Shown: piece by piece, positions 36,421 to 45,541 of the stretch
How the letters are laid out: each line of letters begins with the position of its first letter
Numbering within the stretch: position 1 is the first letter of the stretch
DNA from: Xylophilus ampelinus
GTDB taxonomy: Bacteria; Pseudomonadota; Gammaproteobacteria; Burkholderiales; Burkholderiaceae_C
Assembly: GCF_003217575.1 (NCBI RefSeq)
Contig: NZ_QJTC01000002.1
Location: forward strand, 31,769-95,768
Length of the DNA stretch: 64,000 nucleotides
Direction: 5' to 3'
Notes under the pieces: model-generated
The model's database searches: none
What the model was told of the DNA's origin: nothing
The model's input: only the letters and a program-made list of their open reading frames with translations
Translations under genes and position numbers: made by a program

Positions 36421-38036
36421 AGATTCTCAACGCCGTCTGGCTGTCCCTGGCCGTCCTGCTCGCCGGTTGCGGCACGCTGCCGGGCGCCTCCACCGCACCG
36501 GGCGCGGGCGGTGCCGCCACCGTCGGCGGCGGCGCCCGGCAGAAGCAGTACCCCTCGATGATTCCCGGCGGCGCGCTCAAGCCGCTCGCCACCGGCGCGA
36601 CCGGCTCGCACACCGTCGCCTACACGTCGCCGCCGGCCGACCTGTGGGAGCGCATCCGCCGCGGCTTCGCGATGCCCGATCTCGACAACGATCTGGTGCG
36701 CGACCGCGAGCAGTGGTACGCCACCCGGCCCGACTACATCCAGCGCATGACCGAGCGCTCAAGCAAGTACCTGTTCCACATCGTCGACGAGCTGGAGCGG
36801 CGCAACATGCCGACCGAGCTGGCGCTGCTGCCCTATATCGAGAGCGCGTTCAACCCGCAGGCCGTCTCCAGCGCAAAGGCCGCCGGCATGTGGCAGTTCA
36901 TGCCCGCCACCGGCGGCGACTACCAGTTGAAGCAGAACGCGTTCCGCGACGACCGGCGCGACGTGCTGGCCTCGACCCGCGCCGCGCTCGACTACCTCCA
37001 GCGCCTCTACAGCATCTTCGGCGACTGGCAGTTGGCCCTGGCCGCCTACAACTGGGGCGAAGGCAGCGTCAGCCGCGCGATCGCGCGCAACCAGAAGCTC
37101 GGCCTGCCCACCGGCTACACCGACCTGAACATGCCCAACGAGACGCGCTACTACGTGCCGAAGCTGCAGGCGGTCAAGAACATCGTCGCCCGGCCGCAGG
37201 ACTTCAACACCGAGCTACCGCCGATCGAGAACCACCCCTACTTCCAGTCGGTCACCATCGCCCGCGACATCGACGTGGCCCTGGCCGCCAAGCTGGCCGA
37301 CGTGCAGTTGCGCGACTTCAAAGAGCTCAACCCGTCGCTGCGCCAGCCGGTGATCTTCGCGGCCGGCGTGCCGCAAATCCTGCTGCCCTGGGACAACGCG
37401 GCCATCTTCCGCCGCAACCTGGAGGCCTACGCCGACGGTCAGTACGCGAGCTGGACCGCCTGGACCGCCCCGACGACGATGAGCGTCTCGGCCGCCGCCC
37501 TGCTGGTCGGCATGAGCGAGGTCGACCTGCGACAAGTCAACAACATTCCGCCCCGCATGCTGATCAAGGCCGGCTCGGCGCTGGTGGTGCCCCGCTCCGC
37601 CAAGAACCAGGACGATGTCGATGCGCAGGTGGCAGACAACGGCCGCCTGGCGCTGTCGCCCGAGATCGTCACCCGCCGCACCCTGGTCAAGGCCGGCAAG
37701 CGCGATACGGTCGCCACCCTCGCCCGCCGCTACCGTGTCACCACCTCCGACGTCGCGACCTGGAACGACGTGCAGCCCAGCACCGTGCTGCGCAGCGGGC
37801 AGCAGCTGGTGGTGTACCTGCCGGTGAACGTGCGGGCGCCGGTCACGGCGGCGGCGGTTTCTGCGGCGCCGGCCACGGTGGCGGTGCGCGGCAACGCCCG
37901 GCAGCCGGTGCGTGCTGCAGTTCCGCGCACCACCGCGGTCCGCACAAATGCCCGGGCCGCCGCGGCATCCAGAAAGGTCGCCGCGCCGAGAGCTGTGGCA
38001 CCCCGCGCGGCTGCCAAGCCTGCCGCCAAAAAATAG
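36417..38036 (+). CDS. mltD: Membrane-bound lytic murein transglycosylase D (lipoprotein)
   Basis: A 539-residue envelope enzyme cleaving peptidoglycan glycan strands. The lipobox is VLLAGCGTL, so it is probably lipid-anchored. The SLT domain has LLPYIESAFNPQAVSSAKAAG with the catalytic Glu, WQFMPATGG and ALAAYNWGEGSVSRAI. After it come one or two LysM-like regions, the clearest near residues 420-465 (VKAGKRDTVATLARRY, WNDVQPSTVLRSGQQLVVY). The last 75 residues are an Ala/Arg/Lys-rich basic tail. It overlaps gloB by four bases. Confidence 0.93.
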   Translation: MKILNAVWLSLAVLLAGCGTLPGASTAPGAGGAATVGGGARQKQYPSMIPGGALKPLATGATGSHTVAYTSPPADLWERIRRGFAMPDLDNDLVRDREQWYATRPDYIQRMTERSSKYLFHIVDELERRNMPTELALLPYIESAFNPQAVSSAKAAGMWQFMPATGGDYQLKQNAFRDDRRDVLASTRAALDYLQRLYSIFGDWQLALAAYNWGEGSVSRAIARNQKLGLPTGYTDLNMPNETRYYVPKLQAVKNIVARPQDFNTELPPIENHPYFQSVTIARDIDVALAAKLADVQLRDFKELNPSLRQPVIFAAGVPQILLPWDNAAIFRRNLEAYADGQYASWTAWTAPTTMSVSAAALLVGMSEVDLRQVNNIPPRMLIKAGSALVVPRSAKNQDDVDAQVADNGRLALSPEIVTRRTLVKAGKRDTVATLARRYRVTTSDVATWNDVQPSTVLRSGQQLVVYLPVNVRAPVTAAAVSAAPATVAVRGNARQPVRAAVPRTTAVRTNARAAAASRKVAAPRAVAPRAAAKPAAKK

Positions 38037-38066
38037 GATGCTGCCGCAGAGCATCACCAAAGACAG

Positions 38067-38087
38067 AGGGGCGCCGCAGCGCCCCTT
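38067..38087 (+). terminator. Terminator after mltD
   Basis: AGGGGCGC pairs with GCGCCCCT across a short CGCA loop, 31 bases past the mltD stop. Only two T residues follow. Confidence 0.65.
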
Positions 38088-38113
38088 CGTCCATGGGAAC
38101 AAGGCTCAGGACA

Positions 38114-38254
38114 TCAGCGGGTGCCGACCAGGCCCAGAATGCCCATGATGATCAGGTACAGCGCCACGATGTAGTTCAACAGGCGCGGCACGATGAGGAT
38201 GAGAATGCCGGCGATCAGGGAGACGACCGGGCCGATGCTGAATCCGAAAACCAT
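38114..38254 (-). CDS. DUF3096 small membrane protein (46 aa)
   Basis: The frame MVFGFSIGPVVSLIAG then ILILIVPRLLNYIVALYLII encodes two short hydrophobic segments of the DUF3096 family, a small inner-membrane protein of unknown role. AAAGGA lies seven bases ahead of ATG 38254. It converges on mltD. Confidence 0.85.
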   Translation of the reverse strand: MVFGFSIGPVVSLIAGILILIVPRLLNYIVALYLIIMGILGLVGTR

Positions 38255-38340
38255 GGCGATTCCTTTGCGGTGCGGGGCACCTGTCTTGATGCGCCCGACG
38301 ATAAGCCGCCACCCGCCGCCGTCTGTAACAAGGGACAGCG

Positions 38341-39396
38341 TCAAGCCTGGAATCGTTCCTTGGCCCGCTGGGCGAAATCGTTGGTGTAGAGCCGCGTCAT
38401 GTCGATCCGCCCCAGCTCTACCGCGGGGTCGAACCCGGCCATCGCCCGCACTGCCGTCTCGGGACCGCCCCCGGGCACCAGTCCGTCGGGCGAATAGCCT
38501 TCCCGGATCTTTTGGAACACGGTGAGGTAGAGCGCGCGGTCGCCCAGCAGATAGGGCTCGGGCACCGTCTTCACAATGTCGCCCGGCCCGGCGGTTTGTA
38601 GCCATTTCAGGGCGTGCACCATGGCGCTGACCAAGGCCTGCGCAGCAGCGCCCCGCTTCTGCACGAAATCTTCCGGCGCATGCAGGCAGCCGGCCGGCAT
38701 CGGACCGCCGAAGAGATCGAGCGTGCCCTTGAGCGTGCGGGTGTCGCAGACCACACGGATATCGGCCTTCTGCTCCAGCATGGTCGCCACCGGATCGGTG
38801 ACGCTCACCGCGTCGATCCGGCCCGCCCGCAGGGCCGAAGCCGCAGCCGACGGCGTGCCCAGCGCGACGAACTCCGCGTCGCCGGGCTTCAGACCCCCGC
38901 GCGCCAGCACCAGCGTGGCCAGCATGTGGCTGGCCCCGCCCGGCGCCGGAATGCCGATCCGCCTGCCCTGAAGATCGCCCCGGCCGCGGTAGCCCGCCAG
39001 GGTGCGAGTCGATGCGCCCAACACGATCTGCGGCGCCCGGCCCTGCAGCACGATGCTGCGAAAGCTCTTGCCCTTGCTCTGCAGGCTGACGGTGTGCTCG
39101 AAAGCGCCCGAGCAGACGTCGGCGATACCGCTCAGCACCGCCTGCAGCGCCTGCGAGCCGGTCGCGAAATCGCGGATCTCCACCTCCAGCCCCTCGGCCC
39201 GGAAGAAGCCCATCTGCTCGGCGATCGTGAGCGGCAGGTAGGCGAAGCGCGCCTTGCCGCCCACCGCGATCGTGACCTTCTCGCGTTCGCGGTGCGACTG
39301 CGCCCGCAGGGCCGGCACGCGGGCGCCCGCAGCCGCCAGTGCCGCCGACAGGCAGAAACCGCGGCGCGAAAGCAGGAGCGCGGGGCTGGGTCTCAC
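38341..39396 (-). CDS. ABC transporter substrate-binding protein (SsuA/NMT1-like)
   Basis: A 351-residue periplasmic binding protein. The N-terminus has a twin-arginine-like signal (LLSRRGFCLSAALAAAG). The mature part matches the nitrate/sulfonate/taurine group: RFAYLPLTIAEQMGFFRAEGLEVEI, QALQAVLSGIADVCSGAF and RIGIPAPGGASHMLATLVL. No permease or ATPase gene is next to it, so it is an orphan here. Ligand is unknown; sulfonates, nitrate or a thiamine precursor are among those bound by relatives. Confidence 0.8.
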   Translation of the reverse strand: MRPSPALLLSRRGFCLSAALAAAGARVPALRAQSHREREKVTIAVGGKARFAYLPLTIAEQMGFFRAEGLEVEIRDFATGSQALQAVLSGIADVCSGAFEHTVSLQSKGKSFRSIVLQGRAPQIVLGASTRTLAGYRGRGDLQGRRIGIPAPGGASHMLATLVLARGGLKPGDAEFVALGTPSAAASALRAGRIDAVSVTDPVATMLEQKADIRVVCDTRTLKGTLDLFGGPMPAGCLHAPEDFVQKRGAAAQALVSAMVHALKWLQTAGPGDIVKTVPEPYLLGDRALYLTVFQKIREGYSPDGLVPGGGPETAVRAMAGFDPAVELGRIDMTRLYTNDFAQRAKERFQA

Positions 39397-39512
39397 GGGA
39401 ATTCCTTGCCGGGTGGATGCGATGCCGCCAGCTTAGCGACCGGCCTGCACGGCTCCCATCCGGGACATCCCCGTACGGGTTAATCCCGGGCCAGCGTCGG
39501 TGCTACGGCGCG

Positions 39513-39935
39513 TCAGCGGCAGCCGACGAAGAGGATGGCGACGTTCAGCGCGAAGCCCAGTGCGTAGACCGCGCTGCGCGCCGCGCCGCCACCGGCGATG
39601 TAGATCGCGCTGTAGGCCACGCGCACCAGGACCCAGCCCACGGCCAGCAGGTCGAGCCGGCCCTGCGGCGCGGCCAGCTGGTGGGCGACGACCACCGCAC
39701 CGATGAAGAACGGCAGGCTCTCGAAGCCGTTCTGCTGGGCCGCCATCGCACGCGCGCGCCAGCCTCGCACACCTTCTGCCCACACCCTGGGCGAACGGTT
39801 GTCGTAGCCCTGCGCACCCGCTTTGGCGACAACGGCGCACAGGATCGGCAGCAGCGCCGCAGCCAGCACGCACCAGTATGCGATCGTGAATTGCACTGCG
39901 CCCACCGTGGCCGCGGAGGATGACAGGCCGTTCAT
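39513..39935 (-). CDS. MAPEG-family membrane protein
   Basis: A 140-residue four-helix inner-membrane protein of the MAPEG group (glutathione transferase/eicosanoid-related family). Helix 1 is IAYWCVLAAALLPILCAVVAKAG; the conserved RARMAAQQNGFESLPFFIGAVVVAHQL is followed by a helix with LLAVGWVLVRVAYSAIYI. Bacterial members may have glutathione transferase activity, but the function here is unproven. It follows recR on the same strand by 28 bp. Confidence 0.82.
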   Translation of the reverse strand: MNGLSSSAATVGAVQFTIAYWCVLAAALLPILCAVVAKAGAQGYDNRSPRVWAEGVRGWRARAMAAQQNGFESLPFFIGAVVVAHQLAAPQGRLDLLAVGWVLVRVAYSAIYIAGGGAARSAVYALGFALNVAILFVGCR

Positions 39936-39963
39936 GCGTGGAGCTTCAGGTAAACAGAATGCA

Positions 39964-40557
39964 TCAGCGGCGGTCCGCCAGGGCGTGGGCGATCGTGCCC
40001 AGATCGACGTATTCCAGCTCGCTGCCCACCGGCACGCCGCGCGAGAGCCGGGTGACCCGCAGGCCGCGCGCCTTCAGGCCTTCCGAGATGGCATGCGCCG
40101 TCGCCTCGCCCTCGGCGGTGAAATTGGTCGCGAGAATGGTCTCCTGGACGGTGCCGTCGGTCGCGCGTTCGAACAGCTTGTGCAGTCCGATCTCGTTCGG
40201 GCCGATGCCGTCGAGCGGCGACAGCTTGCCCATCAGCACGAAGTACAGGCCCTTGAAGGCGCCGGTGCGCTCCATGGCCGACTGGTCGGCCGGCGTCTCC
40301 ACCACGCAGAGCTTGGACGCGTCGCGCGACGGGTCGCTGCAAACCTCGCAGATGTCGGATTCGGTGAAGGTGTGGCACAGCAGGCAATGGCGCACCTGGC
40401 CGGCCGCGTCGTGCAGCGCCCGCGACAGCATCTCGGCACCGGGCCGATCGTGCTGCAGCAGGTGAAAGGCCATGCGTTGGGCGGTCTTGGCCCCGACGCC
40501 GGGCAAACGGCGCAGCGCCTGGACGAGCGCATCGAGCGAACTGGTGGGGGTAGCCAT
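39964..40557 (-). CDS. recR: Recombination protein RecR
   Basis: A 197-residue DNA-binding protein that acts with RecF and RecO at gaps. The N-terminal helix-hairpin-helix is [20 protein letters not shown], the zinc finger is [16 protein letters not shown], and the Toprim domain has [29 protein letters not shown] 40557 is used; an ATG 15 bases upstream overlaps the previous gene's end. It belongs to the dnaX-ybaB-recR cluster. Confidence 0.94.
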   Translation of the reverse strand: MATPTSSLDALVQALRRLPGVGAKTAQRMAFHLLQHDRPGAEMLSRALHDAAGQVRHCLLCHTFTESDICEVCSDPSRDASKLCVVETPADQSAMERTGAFKGLYFVLMGKLSPLDGIGPNEIGLHKLFERATDGTVQETILATNFTAEGEATAHAISEGLKARGLRVTRLSRGVPVGSELEYVDLGTIAHALADRR

Positions 40558-40565
40558 GAGAAAAG

Positions 40566-41750
40566 TCATTGCGCCGGGGCCGGGGCCGCCGTGGCGGTGG
40601 CAGGCACGGAGCGCGTGCGGTAGAGCGCCGGCCAGTCGCCCGGCGAGCCGGCACAGCGGCGCTGCTCGTCGCGCGAGGCCGGCTGGAACGCGGTGCCGTC
40701 GAACACCCACGACCGGGCGATGCCGCAGTCGCCGATGCCCCGGCTCTTGGCGAAGGAAGACAGAGTGGCGGTGGCAGGGTCGTAGAACGCCTCGGTCGCC
40801 ACGCTCGGATCGTCGTTCTTGCCGACCGGCAGGCCGCCCGGCACGTCGGGCAGCGCTACCGGTCGCGCCTGCTGCGGTGCCGACCGGGGCACCCGCAGCA
40901 CCAGTGCGGCGCTCTGGTAGGCGCCCGACCAGCACCGCAGCAGCACCAGCGCGTCGGTGTCGGTCAGCGGCATCGCATCGTCGGAGGCGCCGCGCGGCGC
41001 ATCGCATTTGCGTGCGACCAGTGCGGCGTTACGGGTACGCACAGCCGCGGCGAAAGCCTGCGTGTCGGCCAGGGGCGTCGGCGCGGCGGCGGCCTGCACC
41101 ACCGGCAAGGCCGGCGCTGCGGGCACCTGCGAGACCGGCCCCGCGCCCGGCTGGTGCAGCGCGGTGAGGGTGCCGACCCGCCCCTGCACATCGTCGATGA
41201 AGCGCAGTGCGGCGGCCAGGCCGTCGAGCGACAGCTGCAGCGGCCCGTCGGATTGCTGCACCGCCATCTGCCGTGCCTGCTCCAGCCGGCGCGCCATCTC
41301 CAGCGCGGGCTCGCCCTGCAGCCGGTAGCTGCCTTCGCCGTCGTTGGTCCAGGCGCTGCCGGCCGCGGCCGGCCGGTCGGCACCGGTCAGCGCGGCGCCG
41401 TCGAGCCGCAGCGCATCGGCCGACAACGGCTTTTCGCCGGCCAGGTCGAGGCCGACCGCGCCCGCGGGGCCGGCCTCGCGGGCGACCAACAGCCGCATCG
41501 GCAGCGTGTCGCCGGCGGCAGGCGCCAGGCGGGCCTCGCAACGGCGCACGTTGTCGCAGGCGACGATCCAGTCCTTGAACTCGCGGTAGGCCGGCACTGC
41601 CGGTGACGCGGCCTGGGCCGCGAAGACCGACAGGGCGACGAGGCCGGCAGCCACTGCGGCGCACGGGCGCCGCGACAGCGCCTGCGCGGCACCGGAGAGC
41701 GCGAGGCGCTCCCGCATCCAACGGGGCAGGCGACCGGGCACGGGCGTCAT
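40566..41750 (-). CDS. DUF1176 periplasmic protein
   Basis: A 394-residue secreted protein with a hydrophobic signal segment ([18 protein letters not shown]). DUF1176 features are [21 protein letters not shown] near the mature N-terminus, a middle [20 protein letters not shown], and the C-terminal [18 protein letters not shown] with paired cysteines. Function is unknown. It sits between ybaB and recR, a place where dnaX-ybaB-recR is usually continuous, and is spaced only seven bases from ybaB. Confidence 0.82.
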   Translation of the reverse strand: MTPVPGRLPRWMRERLALSGAAQALSRRPCAAVAAGLVALSVFAAQAASPAVPAYREFKDWIVACDNVRRCEARLAPAAGDTLPMRLLVAREAGPAGAVGLDLAGEKPLSADALRLDGAALTGADRPAAAGSAWTNDGEGSYRLQGEPALEMARRLEQARQMAVQQSDGPLQLSLDGLAAALRFIDDVQGRVGTLTALHQPGAGPVSQVPAAPALPVVQAAAAPTPLADTQAFAAAVRTRNAALVARKCDAPRGASDDAMPLTDTDALVLLRCWSGAYQSAALVLRVPRSAPQQARPVALPDVPGGLPVGKNDDPSVATEAFYDPATATLSSFAKSRGIGDCGIARSWVFDGTAFQPASRDEQRRCAGSPGDWPALYRTRSVPATATAAPAPAQ

Positions 41751-41757
41751 CGCGGAA

Positions 41758-42090
41758 TCAAAACGGAAACTTCATGCCGCCGGGCAGGCCCGGCATGCCG
41801 ACGCTGATCTTGCCCATCTTTTCCTGGCTGGTGTCCTCGGCCTTGCGCACCGCGGCATTGAAGGCGGCGGCCACCAGGTCTTCGAGCATGTCCTTGTCCT
41901 CGGCCAGCAGGCTCGGGTCGATCGTGATGCGCTTGACATCGTGCTTGCAGGTCATCAGCACCTTGACCAGACCGGCACCGGATTCGCCTTCCACCTCGAT
42001 GGTCGCCAGTTCGTCCTGGGCCTTCTTGAGGTTGTCCTGCATGTTTTGCGCCTGCTTCATGAGGCCGGCGAGTTGTCCTTTGTTGAACAT
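41758..42090 (-). CDS. ybaB: Nucleoid-associated protein YbaB/EbfC
   Basis: A 110-residue DNA-binding protein. It begins [21 protein letters not shown], continues with the conserved [14 protein letters not shown] and [23 protein letters not shown], and ends with a Gly/Pro-rich tail ([13 protein letters not shown]). It follows dnaX by 60 bp as in most proteobacteria. Confidence 0.95.
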   Translation of the reverse strand: MFNKGQLAGLMKQAQNMQDNLKKAQDELATIEVEGESGAGLVKVLMTCKHDVKRITIDPSLLAEDKDMLEDLVAAAFNAAVRKAEDTSQEKMGKISVGMPGLPGGMKFPF

Positions 42091-42150
42091 GAAATTCCTT
42101 CGATTTTCGGGGATGGGAGGGAAAGACGAAAAGTGGGCGGGCCACGTGCC

Positions 42151-44379
42151 TCAGGTGGCGGGGGGCGGCAGCGGCTTGATGCTGCCGGGCACGATTTTCG
42201 CGCCAAAGTCGCGCACCATCTGCTGCACGAAAGGATCGTTCTGCACGATCTCCTCGGCGCGGTGCTGGCGCGCGGCGGCGGCGGCGGCGTTGCGGCGGGC
42301 GGGGCTGTCGCTGACCACGCCGATCTCGACCGTCAACGTCTCGGCATGGCCCGCCGTGGCCAGGGCGGTGCGCAGGCGTTCCCGGCTGGTCGGCTGGTTG
42401 AGCGATTCGCGCTCGACCCGCAGAATCCAATGGCTGCCGTCGCGCGAAACCAGCTGCGACTGCAGCGCCAGTTCCCGCACCAGAGCCGAGATCGCCTCGG
42501 CCGCGATCAGCTGGCCGACGGTGGCGTGCCAGACATCGCCCTCTTGCGTCCTGGTGAACGTGGCGGCCGGCGGCCGGGGGCCATGGCCGGCGGCATCGGG
42601 ACGCGGCTGGGAGCGCAAGCCCGGCTCGGGCTGCTGCCGCACCGGAATCGCTATTATATTAGTAGCATCAGGTCGGCTCTGGACACCGGCTACAGGCGTT
42701 TTCTCTTCGAAAGAGACCGATGGTGGACGCTCGTGCACCGGCAAGGCCAGCCCGGCTCGGCCTCCCTGCGATGCGAACGGTTCCGGGGCGGAGACGGCCG
42801 GCGACGTCGCCGAGCCGCTCTCGCGACTCGCAGGGGCGGCCGACTCTGCGGCGATCGAGTCCAGCCACTCGGCATCGCCGCCGTCGTCCATGCCGGGCGG
42901 GGCCGTGTTCGCTTCTGCGTCGCCGGCGGTATCCGCTTCTTCCGCTTCCGGGGCAGGCACACCGTCTTGGAAGTGCGCAACAGGTCGGGCAGGTGCTTCC
43001 GAGGCAGCAGAAGCCTGCACGGCTGACGGCTGCGGCTGCGGCTGCGGCTGCGGATCGTGCTGCGGCGGCAATGCAGGTACGGCCGAACCCTCCTGAGCCA
43101 CCGGCGGCTTCGGAGGCGACACCTCGGATACGGTCGGCGATGGCACGACCTGCGCTTTCGCTGGCTCGGCGGTCGGCGGTCGGGCGTTCGAAACCACCGG
43201 CCCCGGCACGGCAGCGTCTGCCGTCGCGGCCCGCGCCGTGTCAGCCGGCTTCAGTGTTTTTTTTTGAGCCGATCCGGGCTTGAACGCCAGCAGGCGCAGC
43301 AGCACCATGGTCAGCGCCGCGTACTCGTCGGGCGCCAGGCCCAGCTCCGCGCGGCCGTGCAGGCACAGGCTGTAGAGCAGCTGGGTTTCGTCGGCGGGCA
43401 TGTCGCCGGCCAGGCGCGCGATCTCGACCGCCTCGCTGTCGGCCGCGTCCACCGCCGCGGCCATCTGAGGGACCGCCTGCATGACCGCCATGCGCTGCAG
43501 TACCGCGGTCATCTCCTCCAGCGTGGAGCCGGCGGAAAACCCGTTGATCCGCAACACGTCGGCCGTCTCGACGACCGTTTTGCCGTCGCCGCCGGCGAGC
43601 GCGCCGATCAGATGGAACACATGCGAGCGGTCGACGCTGCCGAGCATGCGGCGCACCGTGTCCTCCTCCAGCGCACCGTTGCCGAACGCGATCGCCTGGT
43701 CGGTGAGCGACAGCGCGTCGCGCATCGATCCGCGGGCGGCGCGGGAGATCAGCTTCAAAGAAGGCGGGTCGGCCACGACGGCTTCCGTCTGCAGCACCCG
43801 GGCCAGATGCTCCTCGACCGTCTCGGGCGCCATCGGGCGCAGGTTGAATTGGAGGCATCGCGAGAGCACCGTGACCGGCACCTTCTGAGGGTCGGTCGTC
43901 GCCAGCACGAACTTGAGGTATTCGGGCGGCTCCTCCAGCGTCTTCAGCATCGCGTTGAAGGCGGTGTTGGTCAGCATGTGCACCTCGTCGATCATGAAGA
44001 CCTTGAAGCGCCCGACCACCGGCTTGTAGACCGCCTGCTCCAGCAGCGACTGGACCTCGTCCACGCCGCGGTTCGAGGCCGCGTCGAGCTCGGTGTAGTC
44101 GACGAAGCGGCCTGCATCGATGTCGGTGCAGGCCTGGCACACGCCGCAGGGCGCCGAGGTGATGCCGCCCTGCCCGTCCGACCCGACGCAGTTGAGCGAC
44201 TTGGCCAGGATCCGGGAGACGGTCGTCTTGCCCACGCCGCGGGTGCCGGTGAAGAGGTAGGCATGGTGCAGACGCTGGGTCCGCAACGCGTTCGACAGCG
44301 CCCGCACAACATGCTCCTGGCCGACCATTTCCGAGAAGTTCCGGGGACGGTATTTTCGGGCGAGCACGAGGTAGGACAT
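42151..44379 (-). CDS. dnaX: DNA polymerase III subunits tau/gamma
   Basis: A 742-residue clamp-loader ATPase. The family start is MSYLVLARKYRPRNFSEMVGQ (at ATG 44379), Walker A is GTRGVGKTTVSR, a Cys-rich zinc site follows (CGVCQAC), and Walker B/DEAD-type MIDEVHMLT. Domain III ends near residue 365; a Pro/Ala-rich linker then leads to the C-terminal tau domains. An A9 run at codons 372-375 is a frameshift candidate that would give a gamma form of about 379 residues. A 48-bp repeat copy lies in the linker (42650-42697). ffs is divergent upstream. Confidence 0.94.
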   Translation of the reverse strand: MSYLVLARKYRPRNFSEMVGQEHVVRALSNALRTQRLHHAYLFTGTRGVGKTTVSRILAKSLNCVGSDGQGGITSAPCGVCQACTDIDAGRFVDYTELDAASNRGVDEVQSLLEQAVYKPVVGRFKVFMIDEVHMLTNTAFNAMLKTLEEPPEYLKFVLATTDPQKVPVTVLSRCLQFNLRPMAPETVEEHLARVLQTEAVVADPPSLKLISRAARGSMRDALSLTDQAIAFGNGALEEDTVRRMLGSVDRSHVFHLIGALAGGDGKTVVETADVLRINGFSAGSTLEEMTAVLQRMAVMQAVPQMAAAVDAADSEAVEIARLAGDMPADETQLLYSLCLHGRAELGLAPDEYAALTMVLLRLLAFKPGSAQKKTLKPADTARAATADAAVPGPVVSNARPPTAEPAKAQVVPSPTVSEVSPPKPPVAQEGSAVPALPPQHDPQPQPQPQPSAVQASAASEAPARPVAHFQDGVPAPEAEEADTAGDAEANTAPPGMDDGGDAEWLDSIAAESAAPASRESGSATSPAVSAPEPFASQGGRAGLALPVHERPPSVSFEEKTPVAGVQSRPDATNIIAIPVRQQPEPGLRSQPRPDAAGHGPRPPAATFTRTQEGDVWHATVGQLIAAEAISALVRELALQSQLVSRDGSHWILRVERESLNQPTSRERLRTALATAGHAETLTVEIGVVSDSPARRNAAAAAARQHRAEEIVQNDPFVQQMVRDFGAKIVPGSIKPLPPPAT
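42650..42697 (+). repeat. 48-bp dispersed repeat, copy 5 (inside dnaX, antisense)
   Basis: It begins GCTATTATATTAGTAGC and ends GGCTACAGGC. It is antisense to dnaX, encoding VAGVQSRPDATNIIAI in the tau linker. Confidence 0.85.
43241..43265 (-). promoter_or_regulatory. Candidate programmed -1 frameshift site in dnaX
   Basis: Nine A residues on the minus strand (43265-43257) contain the slippery heptamer A-AAA-AAA in frame with Q-K-K (codons 372-374). A -1 shift gives N-T-E-A-G then TGA at 43243-43241. A 7-bp stem (ACGGCAG/CTGCCGT) lies about 35 nt downstream and could stimulate slippage, though 5-9 nt is the usual spacing. Confidence 0.55.
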
Positions 44380-44531
44380 CCCCTGGATTCTACGGGGCCG
44401 GGAATGCGCGGCCGGCCGTCGGGGCCGATACGCGCGCGATCGGCCAGCGGACTTTTCGGGTCGTTGCAGCGTATTTCCGATACGGAGCAGGGCGGTCGAT
44501 TCCAGAAGCCGAACCGCGCCGACAGACACGG

Positions 44532-44537
44532 TACAAT
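44532..44537 (+). promoter_or_regulatory. -10 box of ffs
   Basis: TACAAT lies about seven bases before the 5' end of the 4.5S RNA. A clear -35 box is not seen. Confidence 0.6.
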
Positions 44538-44544
44538 CGCGGCT

Positions 44545-44638
44545 GACGAGCCTCCCCGCATAGGGAAGCGGCCAACCGGGTCAGGTGGGGAACCAAGCAG
44601 CCCTAACTGTGGATCTAGTGCCGGGGGTAAGGCTCGTC
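44545..44638 (+). ncRNA. ffs: Signal recognition particle 4.5S RNA
   Basis: GACGAGCCT at the 5' end pairs with AGGCTCGTC at the 3' end, and the tip has the conserved GGTCAGG and AACCAAGCAGCC tetraloop/internal-loop blocks of the bacterial small SRP RNA. With Ffh it targets membrane proteins. It lies divergent from dnaX, a common neighbour. Confidence 0.93.
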
Positions 44639-44927
44639 AACCCTCATTCTCATAGCAGCCTGCCGTGCTCCCCTGGCACTGGTTTTCGGTGGCGGCTGCG
44701 ATCACTGTTCCTGTTTTCGCTTGCTTCCCGGCTTGCGTGGGGCTTGTAGCGTCGGGTTTCAAAAACCATCTGCACCGACTGCATCACCACGCGCCGCGAT
44801 GGACTGCGCATCGACTGGTCCGGCAGGCTCGTGGCACCCGTAGCGACCGACTCGAAGCCGCCGGCGACTCGCACTGGATGCGGTGGACGTGTCGGCCGGA
44901 CCGCCGGTTACCCCCCAGAAACCAAAA
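44639..44927. other. Gap between ffs and the prophage
   Basis: About 290 bp of host-like high-GC sequence. Short frames exist but none shows a family match or good ribosome site; I see no gene I can support. It was originally the region downstream of tRNA-Ser before phage insertion. Confidence 0.5.
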
Positions 44928-44950
44928 AAGCCCTTGAATTTCAAGGGCTT
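44928..44950 (-). terminator. Original terminator of tRNA-Ser, displaced by the prophage
   Basis: On the minus strand AAGCCCTTGA pairs with TCAAGGGCTT across three bases and is followed by a T run. It lies four bases beyond attL, now 7.4 kb from the tRNA whose transcript it would have ended. Confidence 0.75.
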
Positions 44951-44953
44951 GTC

Positions 44954-44966
44954 TGGCGGAAACGGA
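44954..44966 (-). repeat. attL, 13-bp core
   Basis: TGGCGGAAACGGA repeats the last 13 bases of tRNA-Ser (CCA included) and stands two bases after the recombinase stop. Confidence 0.88.
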
Positions 44967-44968
44967 TG

Positions 44969-45541
44969 TTATCGGCCTCCCTCACGAGCTCGATAGACAG
45001 CGCGCTTAGCGACCGAATCAGACACGTCGTACACCTTGCCAAGCTCTCGATATGTGGTTCCGCCGGCCCTGTAATCGGCAACCAAGGCCGCTTCATTCTC
45101 AGCGCTTAAAGCGCGCACTCGCCCCGGCACCCTGCCCCTCTGCCTCGCAGCTTCCTGGCCGGCGATTGATCGCTCCCGAATGATGGACCTCTCGAGCTGC
45201 GCGACGGCACCGAGGATCTGGACGACAAACATGCCCATGCCAGTAGTCGTATCAAGAGGCTCCGTGACGCTCTTGATCGTGGCACCAGCCTTCTCAATCC
45301 TGCGCAGTATGTCCAGCAGATCCGACAGACTGCGCGCCACACGGTCGATCTTGTAGACCACGAGCAAATCGCCGCGCCGCAATTCGGCAATGCACCGAGC
45401 CAATTCCGGGCGCCCGCGCTGACTGGCACCGCTAGCCTTTTCCTCATAGATTAATCCAGCACCAGCGTGCCTCAATGCATCAATTTGCAGGTGAGTTTCC
45501 TGATCACGCGTGGATACACGCGCATAGCCGACAACTGCCAC
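44969..45541 (-). CDS. Serine recombinase (resolvase/invertase type), likely phage integrase
   Basis: A 190-residue recombinase. The N-terminal catalytic domain begins VVGYARVSTRDQ with the nucleophile Ser, then ELRRGDLLVVYKIDRVARSLSDLLD, LGAVAQLERSIIRERS; the C-terminal HTH has YRELGKVYDVSDSVAKRAV. GTG 45541 follows GGGAGG five bases upstream. The gene ends two bases from attL, as expected for a phage integrase. Small serine recombinases are less usual than tyrosine types for tRNA-site insertion, so the activity is inferred. Confidence 0.88.
   Translation of the reverse strand: MAVVGYARVSTRDQETHLQIDALRHAGAGLIYEEKASGASQRGRPELARCIAELRRGDLLVVYKIDRVARSLSDLLDILRRIEKAGATIKSVTEPLDTTTGMGMFVVQILGAVAQLERSIIRERSIAGQEAARQRGRVPGRVRALSAENEAALVADYRAGGTTYRELGKVYDVSDSVAKRAVYRAREGGR

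Noticed and set aside
44665..44937. Rightward 90-codon frame between ffs and the prophage
   Set aside because: No family pattern, no convincing ribosome site; composition is His/Arg-rich as expected for a chance frame.
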